Positions 43,701 to 58,407 of a stretch of 64,000 bases of DNA are shown piece after piece. The translations under genes and the position numbers were made by a program. The first letter of the stretch is position 1. Every line of letters begins with the position of its first letter. The stretch lies in NCBI RefSeq assembly GCF_027409185.1, contig NC_084463.1, positions 160,061,869-160,125,868 on the forward strand. Direction: 5' to 3'. The notes under the pieces are model-generated. The model was not told where the DNA came from, searched no databases, and saw nothing but the letters and a program-made list of their open reading frames with translations. The DNA comes from Cynocephalus volans (taxonomy: Eukaryota; Chordata; Mammalia; Dermoptera; Cynocephalidae).

Positions 43701-46307
43701 CCCCGTCACCAACCGTCTGCCCTTCTTCCCCGTCCACACCGGGTCCTTGGCCCAGAGGTGGGCACCAGGCCCCTCCCTCAGATGACCATGGAAAGGCCCG
43801 GAGAGGGCAGAGCTCTCGAGGCTGCACCCTGGGAGTCGGTAGAAGGCTCCTCTGGCATGCGGCCTGGCTGAAAAGGAGGTACCAGCAGGGGGATGTGGGC
43901 CCTCACCAGCAAGTCTTGTCTCTCAGCTTGGGTGGCTGGAAGCTGCTCTTTGACATGAGCATCAGGGCCCTGTGGAGGGCGCAAGGTCAGGGGTCAAAGG
44001 TCAGCAGGGGCAAGGGTCAGGCAAGGGGCAAGTGTAGGGCTGACCTCATGGGGTGCAGGTGGAATAGAGGGGGCTGCAGTTCGCCCAGCTCAATGGCGGT
44101 GATGCCCAGGGCCCAGATGTCACATAGCTCGTTGTAGCCACCTTTGCGCTCCACAGCAGCCACCTCCGGAGCCATCCTAGAGGTGGAGTCACAGATGGGA
44201 TAGGCGGGTGTCGCACCTGTGGCCCCTGCTCCCTCTGCCCAAGGTGTAGCCTCACCAGTACGGAGAACCAATGAAAGACCTCCTCTTGGCCACAGACGCC
44301 GTCAGCTCGCCTGACACCCCAAAGTCAGCTGCAGGGAGAAACAGCTACTCTCATCAGCCCTCTGGCTGCTACTCACCACCCCACCCAAGGGTTCAGGATG
44401 CACCTGGCAGGGCTCAGATGGGCTGACAGCCCAGGTTCAACCACAGCTGCCACAGGCCCAAAGTAGGGCCAGGTCCCTCTCCTGAGAGGGGTCCACCACC
44501 CTCTATCCCTGACCGAGTGCCTGATCCCATGTCAGACTCCACATAGACCCAACCTCATCCAGCCGCTAGCAGGAAAGGAGCACTGTGCCATTTTCTCAAT
44601 GGGAAAACTGACTTAAGTGGTAAAGTGACTTGCCCAAGGACACCCAGCACTCGAGTCCAGATTCTCGCTAAGACTTCCAGAGCACCCACAGAACCCTCAC
44701 TCTGAATGCATCCCCGGGTACTGACCCAACTTGACATCTCCCTGGAGAGTGAGGAGAAGGTTGGCTCCCTGTGGGAATGGAGGAGAGAGAATCCCATCTG
44801 GTGTCCCCAAGAGGCTCCTCCACCCTCCCTCGATGCCCCTGGCCAGACCCCTACCTTAATGTCTCTGTGGATCTTCCCCTGAGAATGCAAGTGGTGGAGC
44901 CCCTGGGGACAAAGAGAAGTCCCTGGGAACAGCTATGCAGCACTACCCCATCTCTCCTGAACCCCCTCTCAGAACTGGGGTCCCCCACCCAAGCCACTTC
45001 CTCCTCCCCTCTCCCCAAACAGGAAGTGACTGAGCCAAGAGGGAAATGGGCTGCTTCCTGCAACGGGGCTGGGGCCCCTTCCCCCCTTCCCCCAGACCCC
45101 ACAGCCCCTCTGGCCAGCTCTACCTGAGGCACTCCATGCACCTCCCCGCCCCCACACTTGTCAGCTGGGCTCTCAGCCCACAGCTCCTGGGGATTGGAGG
45201 ATGTGAGAGCCTCAGGGGCCCAGCTACCTTCAGTGCCTCTCGGCAGACATAGGCAATCTGCCGTTCCTCCAGGGGTCCTATGGCTGAAATGGAAAGGGTG
45301 AGGGCTGGCACGGGGGACTGGGGGATATGCCGACCCTCCCAGGCCACCTTGTGTTGGCCACATCCCTTGTTAGCGTAGTCTGGGATACTGAGTCCAAAGA
45401 AGGGCAGCATTTCTCTCAAGGTCACACAGCCAGTTGGGAGGAGAGCCCAAGTCCAGGGCTTGGACTCTCCCCTACTGCCCCCCACCCCCGTGTTGGGGTG
45501 GGGATGGGAGGAAAGATTGTAGTCCTCTGGGGCCTGAGGCTCTGGCCCTCACCGTGGTAAATTTCCTGCAAGGACCCCCCTCCACAGAACTCCATGCAGA
45601 TCCACAAGCGGTCATTCCTGGGGGGACAGAGAGCTGAGTGGGGACACAGCAGGTCACATGGGGGCTGTCTGGGGGCTGGAGAATAAAGCAGCCTCACCTG
45701 AGGTAGCTGCCAATGTAAGCCACCACATTGGGATGGCGACACTCACGCAGAATGGTGATTTCCTGCTGGAGAGAGCTGATGTCGTCCCCTGGGGAGCACA
45801 ACGCATCATGTGGGGGTGCGCATAGGGGTCGCGCTGACTCAGTGCTCCCATCTGCAAAATGGGCACAGAGTGCCTCCCTCTGGGCCAGACAGGTGCCAGG
45901 CGATGGTACCTCCTGGGGCCTGCCTCTTGGGGGGTCTCAGAAATGTCAAGTCTCGGCCCCTCACGCCGCGCCCGCCAGCGCGCTGCCCTCCCTCCTGCGC
46001 AGAGTCCCCGGCCCGGGCCCTCACCTGGGTCTAGCTTGACTATCTTCACGGCGGCCAGTTCGGACGTGACCGTGTCACGGGCCTGCAGGGGCGGAGGGGG
46101 CGACGCGGGATGAGGAGGGGGCGGGGCTGGGGGCCAGGGGCTGGATCCCGGCAGGGCGCCGAGCGAGCACCCTCCTCCCGGCTCTCCCGCCCATCTTGCC
46201 GTGCGGCGCACCTTGTAGACGTCGCCATAGGTCCCGGCCCCCACGCGCTGCAGCAGCTCGAAGCGGTCCCGCGGATCCTGCAGTGACACGTCCCGCAGCA
46301 GCGCCAT
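34665..46307 (-). CDS. MAP4K2: Mitogen-activated protein kinase kinase kinase kinase 2 (GCK)
   Basis: Cytosolic Ser/Thr kinase of the germinal centre kinase family; it acts above MAP3Ks in JNK and p38 signalling downstream of TNF and pattern-recognition receptors. Thirty-two coding exons, every junction GT-AG and phase-consistent, give 819 residues (human about 820). Kinase domain residues 16-273: glycine loop GAGTYGDV, Lys45 in AAVKIVK, catalytic HRD at 134-136, DFG at 154-156, activation segment [10 protein letters not shown] and APE at 179-181. Residues about 290-470 are a Pro/Ser/Glu-rich hinge. Residues about 480-793 form the citron homology (CNH) domain. Stop TGA at 34667-34665. Against the human protein as I recall it, Thr174 is Ser and RDKTRW is RDKTCW. 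No frameshift or truncation. Confidence 0.98.
34865..34920 (-). CDS. MAP4K2: MAP4K2 coding exon 31
   Basis: [18 protein letters not shown], residues 773-791; end of the CNH domain. Confidence 0.96.
35006..35076 (-). CDS. MAP4K2: MAP4K2 coding exon 30
   Basis: (V)[20 protein letters not shown]...TNE, residues 749-772. Confidence 0.96.
35270..35356 (-). CDS. MAP4K2: MAP4K2 coding exon 29
   Basis: (R)[19 protein letters not shown]...TFDFPIETV, residues 720-749. Confidence 0.96.
35441..35509 (-). CDS. MAP4K2: MAP4K2 coding exon 28
   Basis: (E)[19 protein letters not shown]...SFE, residues 697-720; donor GTGAGT splits the Arg codon after its first base. Confidence 0.96.
35770..35905 (+). repeat. 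MIR SINE relic in MAP4K2 intron 27
   Basis: TTACTGTGTGACCTGGAACAAGTCACC and a following CTCTGAGCCTGTTTCCTC core, plus orientation; the text is quoted in pieces because copies diverge. Confidence 0.7.
35911..36004 (+). repeat. tRNA-Ile-derived SINE monomer with 11-bp TSD
   Basis: GGCTGGCCAGTTAGCTCAGT ... AAGGTCAAGGGTTTGAATCCC; GAAATCCTGGG lies at 35902-35912 and 36005-36015. Confidence 0.9.
36448..36625 (-). CDS. MAP4K2: MAP4K2 coding exon 27
   Basis: [20 protein letters not shown] to LTPDILIPP, residues 638-697. Confidence 0.96.
36711..36814 (-). CDS. MAP4K2: MAP4K2 coding exon 26
   Basis: (V)[19 protein letters not shown]...[14 protein letters not shown], residues 603-637. Confidence 0.96.
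36896..36954 (-). CDS. MAP4K2: MAP4K2 coding exon 25
   Basis: [19 protein letters not shown], residues 583-603; phase 2 in, 1 out. Confidence 0.96.
36985..37330. repeat. Two MIR relics in MAP4K2 intron 24
   Basis: Antisense core near 36990-37120 (GAGGCTCAGAGAGGCACAGT). Plus-strand core near 37185-37330 (GACTCTGGTCAAGTCACTTA then CTCTGTGCCTC). Confidence 0.65.
38460..39340 (+). repeat. L2 LINE 3' region, interrupted by a SINE
   Basis: Reads as the plus-strand L2 3' end (ATCCTCTTTCCCTT..., AAATCCTGCTGGCTC, GGGGCCTTTACACAGGC, CTTTGCTCAAGCAGCAC). It ends in ATATTTGTTGAATGACTGAA. Interrupted at 39008-39109. Confidence 0.75.
39008..39109 (+). repeat. CYN-type SINE, single hybrid unit, 14-bp TSD
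   Basis: Left-unit start joined to right-unit end, no linker. AAAACTGCAATCCA at 38994-39007 and 39110-39123. Confidence 0.9.
39940..40240 (+). repeat. L2 LINE 3' relic
   Basis: CCCTGCCTGGAACCCCTGAC ... AGAGCAAGGACTATTTGGC ... AAGTGCTCAGTAAATGTTTG, an L2 3' end in MAP4K2 intron 24. Confidence 0.65.
40480..40597 (-). CDS. MAP4K2: MAP4K2 coding exon 24
   Basis: (G)[19 protein letters not shown] to [10 protein letters not shown], residues 544-583. Followed by the longest intron of the gene (3.5 kb). Confidence 0.95.
40699..40759 (-). CDS. MAP4K2: MAP4K2 coding exon 23
   Basis: [20 protein letters not shown], residues 524-544. Confidence 0.96.
40841..40920 (-). CDS. MAP4K2: MAP4K2 coding exon 22
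   Basis: (D)[19 protein letters not shown]...HEDTLEK, residues 497-523; core CNH strands. Confidence 0.96.
41016..41100 (-). CDS. MAP4K2: MAP4K2 coding exon 21
   Basis: [20 protein letters not shown]...TWIHPITR, residues 469-497; start of the CNH domain. Confidence 0.96.
41182..41223 (-). CDS. MAP4K2: MAP4K2 coding exon 20
   Basis: [14 protein letters not shown], 42 nt, phase 0 both ends. Confidence 0.94.
41304..41392 (-). CDS. MAP4K2: MAP4K2 coding exon 19
   Basis: (G)[19 protein letters not shown]...[10 protein letters not shown], residues 425-454. Confidence 0.95.
41473..41575 (-). CDS. MAP4K2: MAP4K2 coding exon 18
   Basis: [20 protein letters not shown] to DPRSSPP, residues 391-425. 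Confidence 0.95.
41712..41745 (-). CDS. MAP4K2: MAP4K2 coding exon 17
   Basis: (R)[11 protein letters not shown], 34 nt. Confidence 0.94.
41838..41876 (-). CDS. MAP4K2: MAP4K2 coding exon 16
   Basis: (G)[12 protein letters not shown](R), 39 nt. Confidence 0.94.
41959..42002 (-). CDS. MAP4K2: MAP4K2 coding exon 15
   Basis: [14 protein letters not shown](G), 44 nt; phase 0 in, 2 out. Confidence 0.94.
42570..42628 (-). CDS. MAP4K2: MAP4K2 coding exon 14
   Basis: (F)[19 protein letters not shown], residues 332-351. Confidence 0.95.
42730..42808 (-). CDS. MAP4K2: MAP4K2 coding exon 13
   Basis: [20 protein letters not shown]...TPSEIQ, residues 306-332. Confidence 0.95.
42830..43020 (-). repeat. 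MIR SINE relic
   Basis: Antisense: CTCACAGATGAGAAAACC ... AAGTAACTTGCCAAAGGTC; well-preserved MIR in MAP4K2 intron 12. Confidence 0.75.
43240..43347 (-). CDS. MAP4K2: MAP4K2 coding exon 12
   Basis: [20 protein letters not shown] to EDCELE, residues 270-305; end of the kinase domain. Confidence 0.96.
43438..43519 (-). CDS. MAP4K2: MAP4K2 coding exon 11
   Basis: (W)[19 protein letters not shown]...PTAEKLLQ, residues 242-269. The arginine of KKRPTAE is the conserved subdomain XI residue. Confidence 0.96.
43907..43969 (-). CDS. MAP4K2: MAP4K2 coding exon 10
   Basis: (R)[19 protein letters not shown]...C, residues 221-242; the final Cys replaces the Arg I recall in human. Confidence 0.95.
44045..44176 (-). 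CDS. MAP4K2: MAP4K2 coding exon 9 (APE motif)
   Basis: (W)[19 protein letters not shown]...[20 protein letters not shown], residues 178-221. Confidence 0.96.
44256..44328 (-). CDS. MAP4K2: MAP4K2 coding exon 8 (DFG and activation loop)
   Basis: (A)[19 protein letters not shown]...GSPY, residues 153-177; the DFG Asp154 binds Mg-ATP. Confidence 0.96.
44726..44768 (-). CDS. MAP4K2: MAP4K2 coding exon 7
   Basis: [14 protein letters not shown], residues 139-152; Asn141 is the conserved subdomain VIb asparagine. Confidence 0.96.
44855..44902 (-). CDS. MAP4K2: MAP4K2 coding exon 6 (catalytic loop)
   Basis: [16 protein letters not shown], residues 123-138, with catalytic Asp136. Confidence 0.96.
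45228..45283 (-). CDS. MAP4K2: MAP4K2 coding exon 5
   Basis: (A)[18 protein letters not shown], residues 104-122. Confidence 0.96.
45553..45617 (-). CDS. MAP4K2: MAP4K2 coding exon 4
   Basis: (R)[19 protein letters not shown]...YH, residues 82-104; includes the hinge MEFCGGGSL. Confidence 0.96.
45698..45788 (-). CDS. MAP4K2: MAP4K2 coding exon 3
   Basis: (G)[19 protein letters not shown]...[10 protein letters not shown], residues 52-82; Glu61 of QQEITIL is the helix-C glutamate that pairs with Lys45. Confidence 0.96.
46025..46082 (-). CDS. MAP4K2: MAP4K2 coding exon 2
   Basis: [19 protein letters not shown](G), residues 33-52; carries ATP-binding Lys45. Confidence 0.96.
46212..46307 (-). 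CDS. MAP4K2: MAP4K2 coding exon 1
   Basis: [20 protein letters not shown]...[12 protein letters not shown], 32 codons; ATG at 46307-46305, glycine loop at the 3' end. Confidence 0.96.
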
Positions 46308-46675
46308 GGCCCGGCGCCGGGCGGGCCGGCGGGCGGGCGGGCGCGAGCTGCGGAGCCGGCTCGGGGCGGCGCGGGGCGGGCACGGTGGCTCGGAGGCCGC
46401 GGGGGCGGGGGCGGGGCCGGGCCCGAGGGTGGGGCCAGGCCGGGGAGGCCCCGCCGCCCGGCCGGGAGGAGGCGCCCGCGGGACAGGCCCTCGGCGGCGC
46501 GGGGGAAGTCCCGAGGCCGAGCGGTGCTTCGGTCCTTCCGCCAGCCGGCCGTTTCTCGCGCCGTACAGGTGCGGAGCAGGACGTCCAGAGAGCCGAAGGC
46601 AGTGGCAAGAGGGGGCGTTCCACTCCCGCCCCATCCCCAATTTCCCAGATGAAACATGCACGTGTGCTTTGCTTT
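46308..46675 (-). promoter_or_regulatory. MAP4K2: MAP4K2 promoter and 5'UTR, abutting the MEN1 3' end
   Basis: GC-rich, no TATA box, several GGGCGGG/GGGGCGGGG Sp1-type boxes at 46320-46430. It must fit between the MAP4K2 ATG and the MEN1 3' end, so promoter plus 5'UTR is under about 370 bp. Confidence 0.6.
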
Positions 46676-47529
46676 TTTTTTACAAAATGTATTCATCTTC
46701 CTTGGAACTGAAAAATAAATCTATGTACAAAACAGGAAGAGATCAGGTTCCCCTCACCCGCACCCCACCCCGTGCAGATTTCCTCCGAGGTCCCCTGAGA
46801 TGGGCTGGACCTAGGGGAGGTTCCCAGAGGGTCGGGAGAGGTCCTGCTCTGATCGTGGCCAGTTCGGTCAGGAAAGGGCGGGGCTCAGCATTCACATGCT
46901 GGGGGCGGAGCTTCGTGCCCCGGAGTTTTGGGACGCGGAAGAGACGAAGCTAGGATTTCCAAATTCTGGAAGCAGGGCTTTTCTCTCGGATAGGAAGCTT
47001 GGACCCCCAAGGAATGGAATTCTGAAGTGCGGAAATGTACTTCTAGGGTCTGAGTGGGGTCCTAGATTCCCGGGCTGGAGGTGGGACCTGTGTTCCTTGG
47101 GTTAAGGGTGAAATCTCAGGCCCCATGACCTGGGAGCAGCCCTGAGCAACACCGGCCTGGCCCCGGTTAGCGCCTTCGTTCCGAAGTGGGCCTGAGTTTC
47201 CAGGGGCTGGACCTTTAAAGATTGGTGATCCGGACTTGGGGTGAGGTTTCCATTGGCCGGCTGGGATTACGGAAGGTGGGGCCTATATTTTAATGACCCG
47301 GGTAGGGCCTCGGTTCTGAGCTGGAGCTAGGTTCGGGGTTGGGGTTTACTAGTCTGTACTTCCGGGACCAGGTAGAGGCGGGGCCTGGTCCCTGGCTGGA
47401 GGCCCTGCCTAGATCCCCTTGGGCTGGGGACGAAGCCCGGGGCCTGGGGTAAGGGAGCTGGGGTGGAGCCTCCATACGGACTGAGTGAGGGGCCTGGGTC
47501 CCCGTGGGCTGTTAAGAAGTCCCGGTAGT
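46676..47529 (-). other. MEN1: MEN1 3'UTR
   Basis: About 850 nt, close to the length I recall for human. No minus-strand AATAAA lies near its end; AATACA at 46695-46690 followed by TTTTGTAAAAAAAAAGC is the likely signal. Confidence 0.65.
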
Positions 47530-53390
<5,861 letters not shown>

Positions 53391-55150
53391 CAGCAAGTTC
53401 AGTTCGGCTGGTCGCTCCGTTTCCGGAGATTCCGTTATCACGAGTCGGCAGGACGTGAAGAAAACGGGTACTTCTAAACACTGCTGGGGAGTAAATCTGT
53501 TCAGCCACTTCAGCTGGATATTTATCAATATCTATTAACAGGTGAACGTGTCTACTCTGTGTCTAGCAATTCTCCAATTCTGCCCATGAGACAGTCTGAC
53601 AGTGCAAAGAGGAACATGGAAAGAAATGCCGTAGTTACTGGTAACAGGGTGAAGATTAAAAGAGTGAAGTGCTGTGTGCATCCTAAAATGGACCTTCAGA
53701 GTGTATTATGGGAGGGAAAAAAGCTGCAGAACAATATGTATGCTAAGGTAGAATTTATATTAACAACACTTTAAAACTTGAAAACAATACTAAATTTCTG
53801 ACAGTCTTTTATTCATTCGCTTGTATATTCAACAAATGGGTTTTTGATACCTATAATGGGTCAGGCACTCAGTTCTAGGCATTGGGTGTATAGCAGTGAA
53901 TAAAACAGTTAAATTCTTGCCCTACTTCGACTCTACGGGTTTTTTCTCCCCCTCAAAATCCATAACCCTGGTGTAATCGTGAGAAAACATCCGGCAAACC
54001 TAAATTGAGGGACATTCTACAAAATACCTGGCCAGTATTCCTCAAAAGTGTTAAAGTCATGAAAGACAGGGAAAAACCCAGAAACTGTTGCAGAGAAGAG
54101 ACTAAGGAGACAGGACAACTAAATGCAATGTGGTGTTGAGTCCTGGCACAGAAAAAGGACATCAGTGGAAAAACTGCTGAGGGGGGTGACGAACTGTCCC
54201 AGTGGGCCCAGGACTGAAAGAACTTAGAGGTACGGGATTTTCTGTTTTAAAACCAGTTGATTCTTGGGCACCTGAGCTGGAAAAGGCCTCACTGAGAATG
54301 GGGGAATCTGAGTAAAAACCTGAAGAAGGGAGGGGAACAAGTAGGGTGGATATCTGGAGGGAGAACATTGCAGAAAGGTAGAAGAGCAAGTGCCACGACC
54401 CCAAGCAGGAGAGTGCTAAGGGCGACAGGAGGCCAGCAGGGCTGGGGTGTTATGAGCAGCGGGGAAGTAGTAGGAGATGGAATCAGCGGATGCTGTTTGG
54501 CAAGGTCACATCGGGCCTTGTCAGCAACATGAGCTTTGGCTTCTACTCTGGGTGAAACGGGTTGGGGGCGAGGCAGCCCTGGAGGGTTTAGAAGGATCGC
54601 CCGACCTGACTTCTACTTTAGAACAGCGCTGACTGCTATGAGGAGGATAAACTGGACAGGGTCAAGGGTCCAGCAGAGAACCCTTTGGAGGCTACTACAA
54701 TATTCTAGGCAAGAGATTATTATTTCCTTTGTCCAGGGTGGTAGAATTGGAGGAAGTGAGAAATAACCCAATTCTTTTTATTTTTAATGCATAAAGTTAC
54801 TTTAAGTATACATTTAATTTTGAAAACTATAAATGCTAAAATATCTCATCTTCTTCATCTCTTACTCCCATAAAAGTCACAATAGAAAGCTTCGTAAAAC
54901 TGTAAAATACTATTATAGGAATTTTAGGTTTTATGTTGGAAAAAAATTATTAGTAATATATTGAAATGTTTTCTGTTCTTTATCGTTTTGTTCCACCATG
55001 CTGATTTACTTCATTTAAAATAAAAAGATGCATCATTTCTCCAAAGTTAATAAAGACTTAAGAGAATAAAAATAAGCATATCTGAAAGTGCATATTGATT
55101 CTGAAAAATAATGCGTACAGATAAGTACCAGCCATGAAAATGGCTAAAAA

Positions 55151-55228
55151 AGAGCCAGCCCGTGGCTCACTTGGGTGAGCGTGGTGCTGACAACACCGAG
55201 TCAAGGGTTAAGATCCCCTTACCGGTCA

Positions 55229-55265
<37 letters not shown>

Positions 55266-55464
55266 AAAGATGACCGGTAAGGGGATCTTAACCCTTGACT
55301 CGGTGTTGTCAGCACCACGCTCACCCAGTGAGCCAACCGGTCATCCCTATATGGGATCTGAACCCGTGGCCTTGGTGTTATCAGCACCACACTCTCCTGA
55401 GTGAGCCACGGGCCAGCCCATTACCGGTCATCTTTTAAGAAAAAAAAAAAAAGAAAGAAAGAAA
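55151..55464 (+). repeat. CYN-type SINE split by a second, inverted SINE
   Basis: Outer plus-strand hybrid unit with 15-bp TSD GAAAATGGCTAAAAA at 55136-55150 and 55465-55479. Its 3' end continues after the inserted element as TTACCGGTCATCTTTT plus A tail. Confidence 0.88.
55230..55420 (-). repeat. CYN-type SINE dimer nested inside the preceding SINE
   Basis: Antisense dimer. Inner TSD TTACCGGTCAT at 55219-55229 and 55421-55431. Its tail carries a (TA)n run at about 55230-55250. Confidence 0.88.
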
Positions 55465-55656
55465 GAAAATGGCTAAAAAGAGGTATCTATTCACTCCTTT
55501 CACATTGCAGGACTGGGACAAAGTTACTTCTGGCTCTAAAAGTTTCACTGCATGACTTTAGCCATAACCCAATTCTAGACGTACTTTGATGGTAGAGCTG
55601 ATTGGATTTGTTGACGGACTGAATGTGAGTGTGAGAGAAGATGAAGAGTCATGGTT

Positions 55657-55827
55657 AATGGCTGGCCCATGGGTCACTCGGGAGAGTGTAGTGCTGATAA
55701 CACCAAGGCCACGGGTTCGGATCCCTATGTAGGGATGGCCGGTTAGCTCATTTGGGAGAGCGTGGTGCTGACAACACCAAGTCAAGGGTTAAGATCCTCT
55801 TATGGTCATCTTTTAACAAAAAAAAAA
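55657..55827 (+). repeat. CYN-type SINE dimer, 13-bp TSD
   Basis: AAGAGTCATGGTT at 55644-55656 and 55828-55840; inserted in the L2. Confidence 0.91.
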
Positions 55828-55854
55828 AAGAGTCATGGTTGACTCCAAGGTTCC

Positions 55855-55953
55855 TTTTTGTTTTGCTTTTTGGCCAGCTGGTACAGGGATTGAACCCTGG
55901 ACCTCGGTGTTATCAGCACCCCACTCTAACCAACTGCGCTAACCAGCCAGCCC
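55855..55953 (-). repeat. tRNA-Ile-derived SINE monomer
   Basis: Antisense: T-rich start, GGCCAGCTGGTACAGGGATTG, ending GCTAACCAGCCAGCCC. Confidence 0.85.
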
Positions 55954-57019
55954 TTTTCTTTTCCCCCACCAATCTGTACATGGATACAAGATGTCCTTGT
56001 ACTCTGCCTTTTTTCTGGTTATTTTGGATAGTCTGTCCATTCTCCTAGCAATGGCCAAAATCTCCACTTGTAAAGGAGTTTGGTTTTGAACATGTCAAGT
56101 TTGTTTTTTTGTTTTTTGTTTTGTTTTTTTTTCTTAATTTTATTTTGTCGATATACAATGTGGTTGATTATTGTGGCCCATTACCGAAACCCCCCTTCCT
56201 CCTCCCTCTCCCCGCTCCCACCCAACAATGTCCTTTCTGTTTGCTTGTCGTATCAACTTCAAGGAATTGTAGTTTTTATGGATTCCCCCCCCCCCGTTTT
56301 TTTTTTTTTGTGTGTGTGTGTGTGTGAATTTATTTATTTATTTTTAGCTCCCACCAATAAGTGAGAACATGTGGTATTTCTCTTTCTGTGTTTGACTTGT
56401 TTCACTTAATATAATTCTCTCAAGGTCCATCCATGTTGTTGCAAATGGCAGTATTTCATTTGTTTTTATAGCTGAGTAGTAGTCCATTGTGTAGATGTAC
56501 CACATTTTCCGTATCCACTCATCCGATGATGGACATTTGGGCTGGCTCCAACTCTTGGCTATTGTAAAGAGTGCTGCGATGAACATTGGGGAATAGGTAT
56601 ACCTTCGACTTGATGATTTCCATTCCTCTGCATATATTCCCAGCAGTGGGATAGCTGGGTCATATGGCAGATCTATCTGCAGTTGTTTGAGGAACTTCCA
56701 TACCATTTTCCATAGAGGCTGCACCATTTTGCAGTCCCACGAACAATGTATGAGAGTTCCTTTTTCTCTGCAACCTCGCCAGCATTTATCGTTCAGAGTC
56801 TTTTGGATTTTAGCCATCCTAACTGGGATTAGATGATATCTCAGTGTAGTTTCGATTTGTATTTCCCAGATGCTGAGTGATGTTGAGCATTTTTTCATAT
56901 GTCTGTTGGCCATTTGTATATCTTCCTTAGAGAAATGCCTACTTAGCTCTCTTGCCCATTTTTTAATTGGGTTGCTTGTTTTTTTCTTGTAAAGTTGTTT
57001 GAGTTCCTTGTATATTCTG

Positions 57020-57198
57020 TTTTTTTTTTTTTTTTTTTTTTTTTATAAGATGACCGGTAAGGGGATCTTAACCCTTGATTTGGTGTTGTCAGCACCACGC
57101 TCACCCAATGAGCTAACCGCCATCCCTATATGGGATCCGAACCCACGGCCTTGGTGTTATCAGCACCGCACTCTCCCGAGTGAGCCACGGGCCGGCCC
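57020..57198 (-). repeat. CYN-type SINE dimer inside the L1, 17-bp TSD
   Basis: GTTCCTTGTATATTCTG at 57003-57019 and 57199-57215. The target itself is L1 sequence, so the SINE is younger than the L1. Confidence 0.94.
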
Positions 57199-57291
57199 GT
57201 TCCTTGTATATTCTGGATATTAATCCTTTGTCAGATGTATATTTTGCAAATATTTTCTCCCACTCTGTTGGTTGTCTTTTAACTCTGTTAA

Positions 57292-58407
57292 TTGTTTCTT
57301 TTGCTGTGCAGAAGCTCTTTAGTTTGGTATAAGATTGAAACAGACACAAATCTCCCGAACTCTTTCTATGAAGCAAACATCATCCTGATACCAAAACCAG
57401 GTAAAGATATAACCAAAAAAGAAAACTACAGGCCGATATCCTTGATGAATATAGATGCAAAAATCCTCACTAAAATACTAGCAAACAGAATACAGCAACA
57501 CATACGTAAAATTATTCACCACGATCAAGTGGGATTCATCCCAGGGATGCAAGGTTGGTTCAACATACGCAAATCAATAAATGTGATACACCATATTAAT
57601 AAAATCAAACAGAAGGACCATATGATCATCTCTATAGATGCTGAAAAAGCATTTGATAAAATTCAACACTCATTCATGACAAAGACCCTCTATAAGTTAG
57701 GTATAGAGGGAAAGTATCTCAACATAATTAAAGCCATATATGATAAACCCACCGCCAATATCATCCTGAATGGGGAAAAGCTGAAAGCTTTTCCTTTAAG
57801 AACAGGAACTAGACAAGGATGCCCACTCTCACCACTCCTATTCAACATGGTGTTGGAAGTACTAGCCAGAGCAATCAGAGAAGAGAAGGAAATAAAGGGC
57901 ATCCAGATTGGAAAAGATGAAGTCAAACTGTCCCTGTTTGCAGATGACATGATCCTATATATCGAACAGCCTAAAGCCTCTACAAAAAAACTCTTGGAAT
58001 TGATAAATGATTTCAGCACAGTTGCAGGATACAAAATCAACACACAAAAATTAGTAGCATTTCTATTCTCCAATAGTGAACATGCAGAACGAGAAATCAA
58101 GAAAGCCTGCCCATTTACAATAGCCACCAAAAAAATAAAATACTTAGGAATTGAGTTAACCAAGGATGTGAAAAATCTCTATAATGAGAACTACAAACCA
58201 CTGCTGAGAGAAATTAGAGAGGATACAAGAAGATGGAAAGATATCCCATGCTCTTGGATTGGAAGAATCAACATAATGAAAATGTCCATAGTACCCAAAG
58301 TGATATACAAATTTAATGCAATCCCCATCAAGATTCCAAAGACATTTTTCTCAGAAATGGAAAGAATATCCAGACATTTATATGGAAAAACAAAAGACCA
58401 TGCATAG
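57292..58407 (+). pseudogene. L1 ORF2 reverse-transcriptase segment, open but truncated
   Basis: Codons from about 57330 encode the RT core: [54 protein letters not shown] and [11 protein letters not shown] with the catalytic FADD. The frame has no stop until 58405. The endonuclease domain is lacking, and the C-terminal part lies inverted upstream. It is a dead fragment; the intact frame shows that the insertion is recent. The first dozen codons come from the inverted arm. Confidence 0.9.
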
